64,000 nucleotides of DNA, taken from positions 157,594 through 221,593 of IMG/VR virus record IMGVR_UViG_3300023296_000874; one strand, written 5' to 3'. The translations under genes were made by a program, and so were the position numbers. Numbering within the stretch: the first letter of the stretch is position 1; each line of letters opens with the position of its first letter. The notes under the pieces are model-generated. The model made no database searches. It saw nothing but the letters and a program-made list of their open reading frames with translations, and was not told the origin of the DNA. The stretch is from a virus. This document shows positions 1 through 8,673 of this stretch, one piece after another.

Positions 1-431
1 TTCGCCTTGTACTCAACGAACCAGGGGCGCGGAATCTCAAAGCTCCGGCAAATCTGGTTGATGGTGCCGGGCTGTCCGTCCCAGTTGGAGTACGCACGCT
101 TCATCGAGCGGTGCATGTGCCCCGGCAAGACGATGGGCTTCGGTGAGCTCTTGATGTAGGTGACGTAGGTGTCCGTCTCCTCGTTGTAGTAGTACTCCGT
201 AGCGTGGAGGTACTTGCTGACCTCTACCTCGTCGGCAGAGTCTTCGTCTTGTGTTGTCTCCTCGTTTTGGTCAGGGCTCGAACCGTTGGCCTTGACATGC
301 TTGATCAGGGTTCCTGCTTTGTACTTCGAGAGGCCAGTGGTAGCAGAAAGACGGCGGATGCTGATGCCAGTGTTGGCGAGAGCACCCCACCGCAATACGG
401 CTGCTTCCAGCCAGTCGGGGGTCTGAGACAT
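1..431 (-). CDS. N-terminal part of a helix-turn-helix-like phage protein, cut by window edge
   Basis: The frame starts at ATG 431, behind GGAGG with 7 nt spacing, and is open to the left edge; at least 143 residues are visible. Residues 22-46 (ISIRRLSATTGLSKY and following) look like a helix-turn-helix, and residues about 122-138 (GTINQICRSFEIPRPW) look like a second DNA-binding-type helix pair after an acidic linker. I do not recognise the full protein. Two HTH-like segments ahead of a larger domain occur in phage terminase small subunits and in some phosphoesterases, so the missing C-terminus decides its function. Confidence 0.75.
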   Translation of the reverse strand, partial: MSQTPDWLEAAVLRWGALANTGISIRRLSATTGLSKYKAGTLIKHVKANGSSPDQNEETTQDEDSADEVEVSKYLHATEYYYNEETDTYVTYIKSSPKPIVLPGHMHRSMKRAYSNWDGQPGTINQICRSFEIPRPWFVEYKA

Positions 432-695
432 TATTTGCCTCCGGCAAAGGTGGACGCACTTCCGCTCGGGCTACGGGATGTCTGTTTGCTTTTGCAACAG
501 ACGAGGTATAAACAAGTTAGTGACTGGCACATAATCTCTTTATGTGCCGGGGAGAATCGAGTCGGACTCTCCCTATCCTCTACTGAGAGGTCGGAGAGTT
601 CGTAGGTTGGCTCCGGCCATAAGGCACCGTGGATTTGGCGTTCGTAGCCCATGGGCAAATCGCATCGACACGGTCTTCCTGTCACCCGCTCTCCC
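432..695. other. Non-coding gap with a perfect inverted repeat
   Basis: No convincing gene is seen in these 264 bases; the open minus-strand frame here has atypical composition and no ribosome site. Positions 526-534 (GGCACATAA) and 540-548 are a perfect 9-bp inverted repeat with a 5-nt loop, which could terminate the minus-strand transcript of the gene ending at 696. On the minus strand CTAACTT at 520-514, followed by CTGTTGC, is a near match, one base short in spacing, to the class E promoter described elsewhere in the window. Confidence 0.5.
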
Positions 696-1628
696 TTATT
701 TCTTGGAGGGCTTCGATCCGTCATCCTTGGGTTCACCCTTCGGTACGGTCTCTGCCTTATCCTCGCCCGGCGTGGGGCTCTTGCCCTTTTCACGCTTGGC
801 GGCGGCTTCATCTTTCTTAGAGTCGGCCTCGCTTTCCTTTTCCTCACGCTTGCTGTCGGCCTCGGCCTTCAGCTTCGCCGCCATGGCTTCCCAGTCCTTG
901 CGGGTGATGTGGCCCTTGTCAGCACCGTCCATCTCTTTGACGTAGTCATTGTAGGAGATGTTGGGTTTCTCACCCAAAACCTTCTCAGCGGTCTCCTCAT
1001 TCTCTTCCTGAACCTTGCGCAGGTGTTGGGCAAGCTCCTTGGCTTTCGCGGGTAGACCAGTGATGTACTCGTCTACTTCCACCACGTCAGTGAGAGTCTC
1101 GGCTGCGTCCTCGAGACGCTCCCCAATGTCCTTCTCGTCGTCGTCCTTGTCGCCCAAAATCTCGGAAAGTGCGTCGCGTAGGTCATCCTCGTCGATGTCA
1201 ACATCGATGTCGGCCTCTTCCTTGATGTCCTCTTCCTCAGTCTCGGTGCCCTCGTCATCATCGACGTCAGGGGTCTTGCCTTCAGGGCTATTGGCCTTGT
1301 CAGCAATGTCCTTCTTGCGTTGGTGCTTTTCGTCGATCTTGTCGATCTTGTCGTCGGTGTTCTTCTTCTTGGCTGCCGAGTCATCTTCATTCCGCGTGGT
1401 GGCGCGGTTGTACTTGTCCCAGAGGCCCTTGATGTAATCGCCCTCGCTCTTCTTGGAGTCTGGGTGCTCCTTCTTGTACTTCTGGTACTGCTTCTTGAAC
1501 TTGCCGTCCAGACGCTTCTTCTGAGCATCGGACAGCGCCACGATCAGGCGCGCAATACGGGAGGCGGTACGCGAACGAGGACGTAGCGCAAGGAATCCCA
1601 GGCGTAGTCGGAGCTGAAGCGGTTCCAT
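696..1628 (-). CDS. Highly charged Lys/Glu/Asp-rich probable virion protein
   Basis: 310 residues, ATG sharing its A with the upstream stop (TGATG), so translation is coupled. The first 35 residues are basic and contain TASRIARLIVALSD, similar to the EIxKLA helix found in other late proteins here. The rest is almost entirely charged with predicted long helices: a Lys-rich first third, a D/E-rich centre (residues about 130-180) and a Lys/Glu tail ending KPSKK. There are no catalytic motifs. Such composition fits a head-internal or scaffold-like protein, but this is inference from composition and operon position only. Confidence 0.75.
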   Translation of the reverse strand: MEPLQLRLRLGFLALRPRSRTASRIARLIVALSDAQKKRLDGKFKKQYQKYKKEHPDSKKSEGDYIKGLWDKYNRATTRNEDDSAAKKKNTDDKIDKIDEKHQRKKDIADKANSPEGKTPDVDDDEGTETEEEDIKEEADIDVDIDEDDLRDALSEILGDKDDDEKDIGERLEDAAETLTDVVEVDEYITGLPAKAKELAQHLRKVQEENEETAEKVLGEKPNISYNDYVKEMDGADKGHITRKDWEAMAAKLKAEADSKREEKESEADSKKDEAAAKREKGKSPTPGEDKAETVPKGEPKDDGSKPSKK

Positions 1629-2035
1629 CAGTGTATCACCTTCTTCCCTGTTCGCTTGGCGAACTCGAACTTGTCAAAGCCGCCCTGTCGCGCGTCCAGT
1701 TGGGCTTTGCTCATGGGGGCATACGTGCCATCGACTCTACGTCCAACGGCGCGCTGGCCCGTTGCTCGGCGTACGTCGTTGCGCTTTTCGCGCTCGGTGT
1801 CGTAGCTGTCGTGACGCTTCTCTGCATCTGCCCCAATCATGCGGTCCATGTCCCGCTTTCCAGACCCTCGGAGGTTTCCATCCAGGGGTGTCTGTACTAT
1901 GGGAGCCGAGGCCGTGCGCTTGGTGTCCAGGTCGCCGCAGTCGGGACACTTGAACGGAGCGTCACGGTCTCGGATGCCTCGTAGGGCCTCGGAGCGTACT
2001 CCACAAGCCCAGCAGTCGTACTTGTAGGTTGGCAT
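1628..2035 (-). CDS. FmdB-type zinc-ribbon protein
   Basis: 135 residues. The N-terminus MPTYKYDCWACG followed by CPDCGD gives the two CxxC knuckles of the FmdB/CxxC-CxxC-SSSS zinc ribbon (residues 8-11 and 30-33). The remainder is hydrophilic, Arg/Asp-rich and ends in a basic tail. It shares start and stop nucleotides with both neighbours. A second protein with the same ribbon is at 54492-54890, also between structural genes. FmdB-type ribbons are common in phage structural clusters; their role there is not established. Confidence 0.85.
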   Translation of the reverse strand: MPTYKYDCWACGVRSEALRGIRDRDAPFKCPDCGDLDTKRTASAPIVQTPLDGNLRGSGKRDMDRMIGADAEKRHDSYDTEREKRNDVRRATGQRAVGRRVDGTYAPMSKAQLDARQGGFDKFEFAKRTGKKVIH

Positions 2036-3228
2036 CAGATGATCCTTTCAAAGTTGTGGCTCAGCCCTGTCTTCGGCATGTACGGAGTCAGGGAGGGCAC
2101 AACCGTCAAGCTGCTTGGAAGGTTGGCTACGTCCGCATCTGAGGCTGTCCTCAGTGCTTGGAGGTCCTCAACAAAGAAGAAGGAGTGGATGGCGAATGGT
2201 ACGGGCACATGGATGTTCCAATCCGTCTGAAGGGAGAGGTCCATGGACACCATGTAGTACATGTCCTGGCCTGTTTCGTCGTATACCTCATCAGCTTCAC
2301 CGCCGTGTGAGATGTCCGTGATCTTGAGGCCCTCGAACTCCAGCTTGCTCTTCTTCTCGCCCCACAAGTACATCAGACAGAGGTCAGCGATCTCTTCCAT
2401 CTGGATGGGGTCTCGAGCGAGTACGTCAAAGCTGACGTTCACGTCCCATTGCCCACCGTACTCCAGGGCCGTCAGGGTGCGCTTCTCGGTAACGATGATC
2501 GCACTCCCGTCACCCTCGTGCATGTTGCGCCCGAAGGCCATGATCACGCCAGGAATGGCGGTGTTGTTGAAGGAGTTGTCCGTCACCGTGTAGGGTCCAC
2601 GGGACGCTACTGGGTAGTGGTAGTCGGCATAGATGCGTGTGTAGTTGGCCAGGTCTGTCAGGAACGTAATCACTCCGGTGCCGTAGTCGACAGAGTAGTG
2701 AGTTCCCTCAACCAGCACAGTGGTGTCGGCTACGAAGATGAACAGCGTGGCCGGATGGATCATGCCCGCGTCAACGGTCACGGTCGCACCAATGCTGTTG
2801 TCCCCAGGGTCGTACTCAGCCAGGAACTCTCTCGTCACCGCCAGTAGAGGATCTACAGTGAAGGTGGTGTCGGAGTCCCAGTTGATGTAGTAGGCTCCCG
2901 CAGGGCTCGCGAAGGCTGCGCCCGTTGGGTCGTTGGCTACAACCGCGCGTGTGTCCTCTCGGACCCACTCGATGCTGTTCCCCGTCTTGCCTTCCACCCT
3001 TGCTTTCTGGATGTAGGAGATGAGGTGGCCCACGAAGTTGTCCGCCGACATCTGAACCTTGGAGGCTGAGATGTTCTTGACAACGATGCCGTACTGTGGC
3101 TGTTCCTGATAGGCGAACTTATCCTGGATCCAGGGCACCAACTTCTTGTAGTGGTGGTGCCGACCAAAGGAATCCTGTAGCTCTGCAATCAGACGTCGCT
3201 TGACGGCCCTGGAGAGGTAGTAGTACAA
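2035..3228 (-). CDS. Probable virion structural protein
   Basis: 397 residues with a mixed beta-rich sequence, many aromatic residues and no catalytic motif. A TTG start is chosen because GGAG lies 6 nt upstream (inside the end of the preceding small gene) and the frame has no closer ATG; the protein begins MYYYLSRAVKRRL. The stop overlaps the ATG of the FmdB-like gene (TGATG). The position in the structural operon and the sequence style suggest a tail or baseplate component. I do not recognise a named family. Confidence 0.75.
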   Translation of the reverse strand: MYYYLSRAVKRRLIAELQDSFGRHHHYKKLVPWIQDKFAYQEQPQYGIVVKNISASKVQMSADNFVGHLISYIQKARVEGKTGNSIEWVREDTRAVVANDPTGAAFASPAGAYYINWDSDTTFTVDPLLAVTREFLAEYDPGDNSIGATVTVDAGMIHPATLFIFVADTTVLVEGTHYSVDYGTGVITFLTDLANYTRIYADYHYPVASRGPYTVTDNSFNNTAIPGVIMAFGRNMHEGDGSAIIVTEKRTLTALEYGGQWDVNVSFDVLARDPIQMEEIADLCLMYLWGEKKSKLEFEGLKITDISHGGEADEVYDETGQDMYYMVSMDLSLQTDWNIHVPVPFAIHSFFFVEDLQALRTASDADVANLPSSLTVVPSLTPYMPKTGLSHNFERII

Positions 3229-3231
3229 GGT

Positions 3232-3399
3232 CTACTCCTTGGTGTCTTCGTCCTCGTCACCCTTCTCTACTTCCTCGGCGAGGCGGTTGATGTCGGAAGC
3301 GAGACGCTGCGCGGCACTCTTGACCTCAGGCTTGATCTCAAGCTCCTTGGCGATGGTGTCGAGCTCGTTGGAGATACGGTTCAGTGCTGGTGTTGCCAT
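3232..3399 (-). CDS. Small helical protein, 55 aa
   Basis: ATG at 3399 preceded by AGGAG; the frame ends TAG at 3232, and its last codons contain the GGAG that serves the next gene. The protein is helical and amphipathic (begins MATPALNRISNELDT) with an acidic C-terminus, and carries SDINRLAEEV, a relative of the EIxKLA helix. It fills what would otherwise be a 200-base gap in a tightly packed operon, which supports it. Function unknown. Confidence 0.65.
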   Translation of the reverse strand: MATPALNRISNELDTIAKELEIKPEVKSAAQRLASDINRLAEEVEKGDEDEDTKE

Positions 3400-3437
3400 G
3401 GTTGGCTCCTGTCAGGTTGGTTGGGGGGTCAAACGTA

Positions 3438-3749
3438 CTACTCGAGAAGGTCCTTGGCGTCGTCGTAGACGCTAACGATCTCATCGTTCAGATCATGCAT
3501 CGTTCTGAACTGAAGGTCTTGCAGCTTCTGAAGCAAGTCGTCCGTGAACTGAGGCCGGGCTCCAGAGTCACTCACCATCTCATGTGCTTCACTGAAGAAG
3601 TCGTTGATGGCTTCCACGCCCTTGTCCGCCTTGTTGCGGAGCTTGAGCAGGTTGTTTCGTGAGCCGGTCTTGTCGTTCAGCTCGGCAACGATGGTGTTCA
3701 CTTCCGCGCGGAGCGTAGCGAGACGGTCGGATGGCTTGTCAGAAGGCAT
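3438..3749 (-). CDS. Small coiled-coil protein, 103 aa
   Basis: The start at 3749 (MPSDKPSDRLATLRAEV) is chosen over an upstream in-frame codon because GAGG lies 5 nt before it, straddling the stop of the actin-like gene. The sequence is almost wholly alpha-helical with heptad spacing and an acidic end (DDAKDLLE). It is probably a virion assembly or accessory protein by position. No family recognised. Confidence 0.7.
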   Translation of the reverse strand: MPSDKPSDRLATLRAEVNTIVAELNDKTGSRNNLLKLRNKADKGVEAINDFFSEAHEMVSDSGARPQFTDDLLQKLQDLQFRTMHDLNDEIVSVYDDAKDLLE

Positions 3750-3756
3750 AGGAACC

Positions 3757-4806
3757 TCAGTAGTTGATGCTCGCATTCACGAGCAGTCCCTTAGCTACCG
3801 CACCGAGGGGATCCTCGGCGTGGCGTACTTCGGAAATGGGGATGGGGAACTTTGTTCGCTTGGCGAACTCCTCCTTGAAGAAGGGGATGAAGTTCTTGGC
3901 CAGCGAGGTACCACCCGCGATGATCAGCGGAATCGGCTCAGGGGCGTCCGCGTCACCACGGATGAACTCCTTCTCGATGTGGTCCAGAGTGTAGTCGATC
4001 AGGGCGCGGTAGTACACCTGGATTGCTTCGCGGGCACGGGCGTTCTTGAGGTCGCCCTCCATGAAGTCCAGCAGGTCCGCTTCCTTCTCCTTCAGGGCCG
4101 CGATCTTCGATGCGGTGCTGTTCACGGCGCGGGCCGCAGAGGAGTCAATCCAGTCGCCGCCACGGGCGAGGCTGAACTTCATCGTGGTGATGGTGCGGTA
4201 GGTCAGAGCCACGTTCACCATTCCTGCTCCGAAGCTCATGGTGAGGGCGCTGAAGCCGTCCTTGTTCGCCTCGCTGAAGCAGATCGCTGCGGCCTCGTTG
4301 AAGGGGCGCGCGTCGTACCCAAGGTCTCCAACGAGACGCTTGAAGACGCCCTCGTGGAAGATCACGTCCTGGTCGGGGCGGTCAATGGGTGCAGCGGGTA
4401 CGCTGAAGAAGCAGATCTCATCCTTGACGGAAGGCTTGCCGAGGAGCTGCTCGATCATGAGGCTGAGTACGCCGTAGCTGTCCAGCTCAGTGTTCGAGAT
4501 CACGCCGTCCTGAAGGGGGCGTCGTACCTCACGCTTGAACATGTTGGCGATGTGTAGGGCTTCGTCGCCTACAATCACGATGCTGTCGTCCTTCTCGATG
4601 TAGTTGACGTCACTCAGCTTGAGGAACTGGGTGTGGCCCGGCTCCAGGTCGAGGAACGCGTCCCGCATCTTCTTGGTCGCTACCTTGCCGTCGGTCGTCT
4701 TGCGAGCCGAAAGGAAGTTCATGGTGCCAACGTCCAGACCTACGCCGGGTGCGGCGGCGGGAGCTGACTTGGGAGGCGTGGCCTCCGGCTTGGTATCTTC
4801 AGACAT
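3757..4806 (-). CDS. Actin/Hsp70-fold ATPase
   Basis: 349 residues. After a disordered Ala/Pro-rich leader (1-20), GLDVGTMNF (about 22-30) matches the phosphate-1 loop of the actin/Hsp70/hexokinase superfamily, TMSFGAGMVNVAL (about 190) the phosphate-2 loop, and IIAGGTSLAKNF near the C-terminus the adenosine motif. These three motifs in order make an actin-like ATPase fold likely. Phage relatives in other systems build filaments that position DNA or a replication compartment. Here the gene sits inside the virion operon, between a coiled-coil protein and a duplicated-domain protein. ATG start behind GGAG. Confidence 0.85.
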   Translation of the reverse strand: MSEDTKPEATPPKSAPAAAPGVGLDVGTMNFLSARKTTDGKVATKKMRDAFLDLEPGHTQFLKLSDVNYIEKDDSIVIVGDEALHIANMFKREVRRPLQDGVISNTELDSYGVLSLMIEQLLGKPSVKDEICFFSVPAAPIDRPDQDVIFHEGVFKRLVGDLGYDARPFNEAAAICFSEANKDGFSALTMSFGAGMVNVALTYRTITTMKFSLARGGDWIDSSAARAVNSTASKIAALKEKEADLLDFMEGDLKNARAREAIQVYYRALIDYTLDHIEKEFIRGDADAPEPIPLIIAGGTSLAKNFIPFFKEEFAKRTKFPIPISEVRHAEDPLGAVAKGLLVNASINY

Positions 4807-4824
4807 GTGTATCTCCGGTGTGTA

Positions 4825-5259
4825 TCAGTTCAGCTCGAAGGCTTCTTCGAGCTTGCCGCTCAGAGGAATGTTCACAAGGGACTCCCTCATGGCTCGGGAG
4901 CGGTCCCAGGGGGACCATGCAAATCGGGCAGTCCCTACGGCGTCCTTGGGAAGTGCAAAGGTCCTCCCGTCGTCACACCGGAAAATCACCATCTTCTCGG
5001 CGATCTTCGTTCCTGATGTCACTCCGAAGGCTTCTTCGAGTGCAGGGGGCGTGGAGACGTTGAACAGTCCGTCCCTTGGAGCACGACGCCGTGTGTACGG
5101 GCTGTGCATGAAACGGGCCTTGCCGGTCAGCTCGTAGGGGATGAAGAAGACGTGGCCTTCCTCGTCCCTGAAACGAGCCCACTTGTCGGCTGTCTTGACC
5201 GTAGCTGAATGCTCAACCGCCCAGGCCAGCTTGTAGATCTCGCGTGCGAGCTTCTTCAT
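4825..5259 (-). CDS. Duplicated-domain protein with N-terminal EIxKLA helix
   Basis: 144 residues. The first 18 residues (MKKLAREIYKLAWAVEHS) carry the recurrent late-protein helix. Two copies of a domain of about 50 residues follow: FRDEEGHVFFIPYELTGKAR ... LEEAFG and FRCDDGRTFALPKDAVGTAR ... LEEAFEL. Both copies share the pattern FR-(D/E)(D/E)G-x-FxxP, then ARF-x-xSP and a terminal LEEAF, so an internal tandem duplication is clear. The ATG overlaps the upstream stop (ATGA). Function unknown; the helix suggests it is a virion-associated protein. Confidence 0.8.
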   Translation of the reverse strand: MKKLAREIYKLAWAVEHSATVKTADKWARFRDEEGHVFFIPYELTGKARFMHSPYTRRRAPRDGLFNVSTPPALEEAFGVTSGTKIAEKMVIFRCDDGRTFALPKDAVGTARFAWSPWDRSRAMRESLVNIPLSGKLEEAFELN

Positions 5260-5819
5260 GGTTTCTCCATCAGGTTCCGAAGGTCGTCCTCAGCACTTCC
5301 CAGGCTACCGTCCTCATTCTCCTCCACCTTGATGCGTGAACCTTTCACATCAGGAGAGGCAAGTACGGAAGGGATGAATACGGGGACGTCTCGGTCTACA
5401 TGGGTTGAGGTTTTGGGGTTCGCGGTTCGGGACGGGACGTAGCTAACTTTTCCAATCTGACTCCCGAGACGATCTACCGATGTGATCAACTCCCGAAGGA
5501 GTCTGTGTGTTTCCACATCCGGAGCCGTACTTCGGTCCAGTCCCTTGACGGACTCCACAAAACGATTATGAAGCTCCTCGTAAGAAGGCTCCTCAATCGG
5601 TGCGGGGCCGCGACGTCTCTTGAGTCCCTTCTCGGCGGGCTTGGGTCTCTGCACCGCTGGCGGCACCACCTTGATCTCGCCCTTCTTGATGGCAGTCCTG
5701 AGCTGAGCGCTCCGACGTACAATGCGGTCGTCGATCTCAACCGTACCCACTCTGAACACAATGTTGGGAGTGACGTCGCTGAGCCGGAGTCCGGCAATGT
5801 TGCACTTCAGTGTGATCAT
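5256..5819 (-). CDS. Late-operon protein of unknown function, 187 aa
   Basis: The ATG overlaps the stop of the upstream gene (TGATG) and its own stop overlaps the next ATG (ATGA). The N-terminal 45 residues look like a small beta domain (MITLKCNIAGLRLSDVTPN); a proline/arginine-rich linker (residues 55-75) and a helical section follow, then an acidic tail. No motif is recognised. Tight coupling makes a structural or assembly role likely. Confidence 0.7.
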   Translation of the reverse strand: MITLKCNIAGLRLSDVTPNIVFRVGTVEIDDRIVRRSAQLRTAIKKGEIKVVPPAVQRPKPAEKGLKRRRGPAPIEEPSYEELHNRFVESVKGLDRSTAPDVETHRLLRELITSVDRLGSQIGKVSYVPSRTANPKTSTHVDRDVPVFIPSVLASPDVKGSRIKVEENEDGSLGSAEDDLRNLMEKP

Positions 5820-6277
5820 CAGGAGCCCACCATGATGTACTTCTCGAGCATCTCAACGGCCAGTCGGTCCTGAGCCTTCTCCATGGCGTCAGCCACGAAG
5901 TTGAGAGGATCAATGCCCGGATGCTTGGGGTTGTCGCTGAGGCGGCGGAATGCTACTCCCCTACGGCGCTCACGGGCGGTAGGGATGGCCTTCAGGGACT
6001 TGAGGTCGATGGGGATGACACGGTTGCGCACGTACCGCATCTGGTGAGGCTTGACACCCTGATCGAGGTAGAAGGAAGGGTGGTCGGAGTACACGAGGAT
6101 CTTGCCGGGCAACATCTTCCACTTGATGCTGCGCTTGATCTCTTCCTTGTTCTCCAGGTTGGTCTTGCCAATGGCAATCTTGAGCTCTTCAACCGTGAGC
6201 TGCCCGAGCCGGACCAGCATCCGGTTCTCGTTGGCCCGATTGGCAACCGCGATGTCGTTGTTCTCTACGAGGGCCAC
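5819..6277 (-). CDS. Late-operon protein, possible neck or tail-completion protein
   Basis: 152 residues. GTG start directly adjoining the stop of the upstream gene, with GGAGATTGA as ribosome site. The helical N-terminus is followed by a beta section containing VYSDHPSFYLDQGVKPHQM. A 'surface-exposed loop plus HQM' segment of this kind is seen in tail-completion-like phage proteins, but I cannot place it in a family. The function is inference from position. Confidence 0.65.
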   Translation of the reverse strand: MALVENNDIAVANRANENRMLVRLGQLTVEELKIAIGKTNLENKEEIKRSIKWKMLPGKILVYSDHPSFYLDQGVKPHQMRYVRNRVIPIDLKSLKAIPTARERRRGVAFRRLSDNPKHPGIDPLNFVADAMEKAQDRLAVEMLEKYIMVGS

Positions 6278-6631
6278 TCAATCTCCTATGACGGTCTCGT
6301 CCGATTGGTACCACCACTGGCCGTCGAAGATGTACACGGCCCCATCATTGACGATGACAGCCTTGTGGCGTCCAGGAGGAATCGGACGCCGACGGGATCG
6401 CTTGAATTTCTTGGACACGGGAGCTCCGTCATCCCATGTGTCCTGGGTCGCCTTGGCGGTGTTCCCCGGAAGCACGGTCACTTGCTCGACCTTGGCTGTG
6501 TATCGACCATTCTCGTTGATGTCCTCGGCCCATGCTTTGGTAGGGTCAAAGGCGACGCGGAACAATCCGTACTCTCGCAGGTGAGCCGTCAGGCGGCGGC
6601 TCAGTACTCCAATATCTCGACTCGTACTCAT
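6278..6631 (-). CDS. Late-operon protein, 117 aa
   Basis: The ATG at 6631 follows GAGGTGA formed by the end of the preceding gene; an upstream in-frame GTG lies too close to that site. The N-terminus (MSTSRDIGVLSRRL) is helical. A basic patch (KKFKRSRRRPIPPGRH) and a beta ending with two adjacent tryptophans (GQWWYQSDE) follow. Unrecognised; probably structural. Confidence 0.65.
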   Translation of the reverse strand: MSTSRDIGVLSRRLTAHLREYGLFRVAFDPTKAWAEDINENGRYTAKVEQVTVLPGNTAKATQDTWDDGAPVSKKFKRSRRRPIPPGRHKAVIVNDGAVYIFDGQWWYQSDETVIGD

Positions 6632-6633
6632 AA

Positions 6634-7989
6634 TCACCTCACAATTCGACCGTAGGTCGGGGATCGACCTCGGTCCTGCATACCATCACGCGCTTTCTCT
6701 TCGCCTGTGTTGGTGTTGTCGTTGATCTGTGGGTACACGGTGCCCTCCGCACCGGGCTTACCGAACCCACCGTGCTGGCGGGTTTGAGGGTAGGCCAGGT
6801 TGGCGAGCATCTCAGCATTGGCAGGAACCTTGTACCGGATGTCCTTCTCACCGAAGTAGCCGATCATGAAGTGCTGCTGAAGGATGTTGCCACGGTTGGA
6901 GGGAACGTTCACCGCGCCAATGGAGTAGCGGTCGTTGTTCTGCCGGACAATGAAGTCGCGCTGGCTGACCATCGGGGTGGGTCCAGTCCAAACCTCGTAC
7001 TGGTGGAGTACCTGCATCCCGTTCTGAGTCAGCTCAATGCGGCGCTCGCCGTCCTGAGGAGCGATCAGGATGTCGTAGGGTCCCTCGTAGCCACCCTGGA
7101 TGCTCGTACCGAAGCAGTTGAGGCAGTCGTTCTCAGCTTGCTTGTGAACGTCCGAGTAGCAAGCGCACCGCACTCCCACCCACTTCCGGATGAACAGCTT
7201 GACGGCCTCGCCGCCTTGCTCGAGGATCCAGCGGTTGCGCCGAATGCCCTCCTTCCAGATGTAGTCCAACTTCTCAATCTCATGCGCGCTGACGCCCTCT
7301 ACACCCTTGAGCGGAGTCTCAATCTGAGCTCCCGTGCCGTCATCTACTACGGTGGTGAGCTTGTAGAAGGTCCGCTGTCCGATCTGCCCCGTGAGGAGCG
7401 TCGTGTTGAAGCGGTAGCTCATAGTCACAACAGAGGAGAGGGTAGGGAGCACAGGCGTCACGAGCTTCCGGGTCACCTTGTCCCAAATGCGGGCCTGGTT
7501 GAGGAATACCTCGCCGGTAGCTCCGTTCACGCTGCGCACGGGCACAGCCACTCCGTCGATCTTCACTACCACGTCGGAAGGGACGTTGGCGGGGATCGCT
7601 TGGGATCCTTCCTTTACAATCGGGTTCGGCACCTGGATGATGTAGAGACCTTCAGGGTGGTCAGCGCCTCGAGCCGTCATCATTCCGCTGACGTCTTCGT
7701 TCAGTACCGCCTGGTTCTGGGTGCTGTCACGGAAGAAGGTGGTTCCGATGGGTACGGTGTTGACCTTGGTGTAGGTCGCCCACTGACTGTCCGAGGATCG
7801 GTAGAGGTTGACGCCAAGCACCGTCCACTTCCCATTCCCCAGGATGAGGGCGGGATTGTCCCAACGCACGTCCATCATCCCCACGTCCGGTGAGGTCACG
7901 AACATGTTCAGGGGTGCGATGGGTGTGCGCGGATCATCGCGCTCTCTTGGGTCGGTCTCCCGACTCAGCCTGTAGGTCTCATTAGGCAA
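6634..7989 (-). CDS. Virion structural protein with conserved Cys cluster
   Basis: 451 residues. TTG start with GGGAGTG upstream; it overlaps the previous gene by 8 nt. Beta-rich N-terminal half with fibronectin-like strand patterns. At about residues 275-300 a cluster CACYSDVHKQAENDCLNC, followed by FGTSIQGGY, gives four cysteines that could bind zinc. A similar 'C-x-C ... CxxC-xGT-x-x-GGY' arrangement is familiar from phage structural proteins. The C-terminus is Gly/Asn-rich and probably flexible. Likely a neck, tail or baseplate component. Confidence 0.75.
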   Translation of the reverse strand: MPNETYRLSRETDPRERDDPRTPIAPLNMFVTSPDVGMMDVRWDNPALILGNGKWTVLGVNLYRSSDSQWATYTKVNTVPIGTTFFRDSTQNQAVLNEDVSGMMTARGADHPEGLYIIQVPNPIVKEGSQAIPANVPSDVVVKIDGVAVPVRSVNGATGEVFLNQARIWDKVTRKLVTPVLPTLSSVVTMSYRFNTTLLTGQIGQRTFYKLTTVVDDGTGAQIETPLKGVEGVSAHEIEKLDYIWKEGIRRNRWILEQGGEAVKLFIRKWVGVRCACYSDVHKQAENDCLNCFGTSIQGGYEGPYDILIAPQDGERRIELTQNGMQVLHQYEVWTGPTPMVSQRDFIVRQNNDRYSIGAVNVPSNRGNILQQHFMIGYFGEKDIRYKVPANAEMLANLAYPQTRQHGGFGKPGAEGTVYPQINDNTNTGEEKARDGMQDRGRSPTYGRIVR

Positions 7990-8623
7990 GGTTCACTCCC
8001 GGTACGAGGCGACGCTCGCGGATACTCACCACGAGGTCTACGAAGTTGTCGGGTCTGTAGGATGCGCTCACCACGTCCCAGAGCAGGGAGTAGCTTTCCT
8101 CGTGACGCTCAACGGGTAGCCACCGGTCGAGCAGGTCTTCTGCGCCGTGCTTGTGGATGTAGCGGCTGAAGTCCGGAGCGCTGTCTGCCAGGAAGGATGC
8201 GGTGTGGTTCCACACGCGGGAATCAGTCTCGCCCATCGTCTCGAGCAGGGAGGCTACGTTGATGTGGAACGTCACTTTGGAGCTGAAGAAGTGCTCCATG
8301 TGGGGCTGTCCGCCTACCTCGAGGATGTCCGTGGTCTCGTCCACGATCTCATCTCGTACCGCTGCAACGATGCCGCTGGCGCTCAACATCTCGGCGTAGA
8401 GGTCAGAAGTGCCAAGCACCTTGTTCGGTGTGGCCCACTTCTTCGCCTTGTCCTTGCGGTTGCCGCCGTGGATGCTGTCCTGCTCATCGAGCAAGTCCTT
8501 CTGGAGCTCCCGAACGATGGTATGTCCACCGGGACGGGGCTTCTTCAGACCGTGATCGATCTTCTTGAGGGCCGTCTGCGTGACGTAGTCATTCGCCAGC
8601 AGGTCTTGTAGGGTCTGGGGCAT
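7982..8623 (-). CDS. Late-operon protein of unknown function, 213 aa
   Basis: The start at 8623 (MPQTLQDLLANDYVTQ) is chosen because a class L promoter occupies 8658-8673, so a start further upstream would lie in the promoter. The protein is mainly helical with a basic N-terminal third and several conserved-looking aromatic/His positions (GGQPHMEHFFSSK). It is the first gene behind its own promoter. Function unknown. Confidence 0.7.
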   Translation of the reverse strand: MPQTLQDLLANDYVTQTALKKIDHGLKKPRPGGHTIVRELQKDLLDEQDSIHGGNRKDKAKKWATPNKVLGTSDLYAEMLSASGIVAAVRDEIVDETTDILEVGGQPHMEHFFSSKVTFHINVASLLETMGETDSRVWNHTASFLADSAPDFSRYIHKHGAEDLLDRWLPVERHEESYSLLWDVVSASYRPDNFVDLVVSIRERRLVPGVNLA

Positions 8624-8657
8624 GTTGCGCTCGCAAAGGTGTTCAAGCACCCTGGAG

Positions 8658-8673
8658 TACAAATGGACTATGA
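8658..8673 (-). promoter_or_regulatory. Class L promoter
   Basis: Minus strand TCATAGTCCATTTGTA, one mismatch from TCATAATCCNTTTGTA. It lies 35 nt before the 8623 start, inside the structural arm. Confidence 0.7.
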
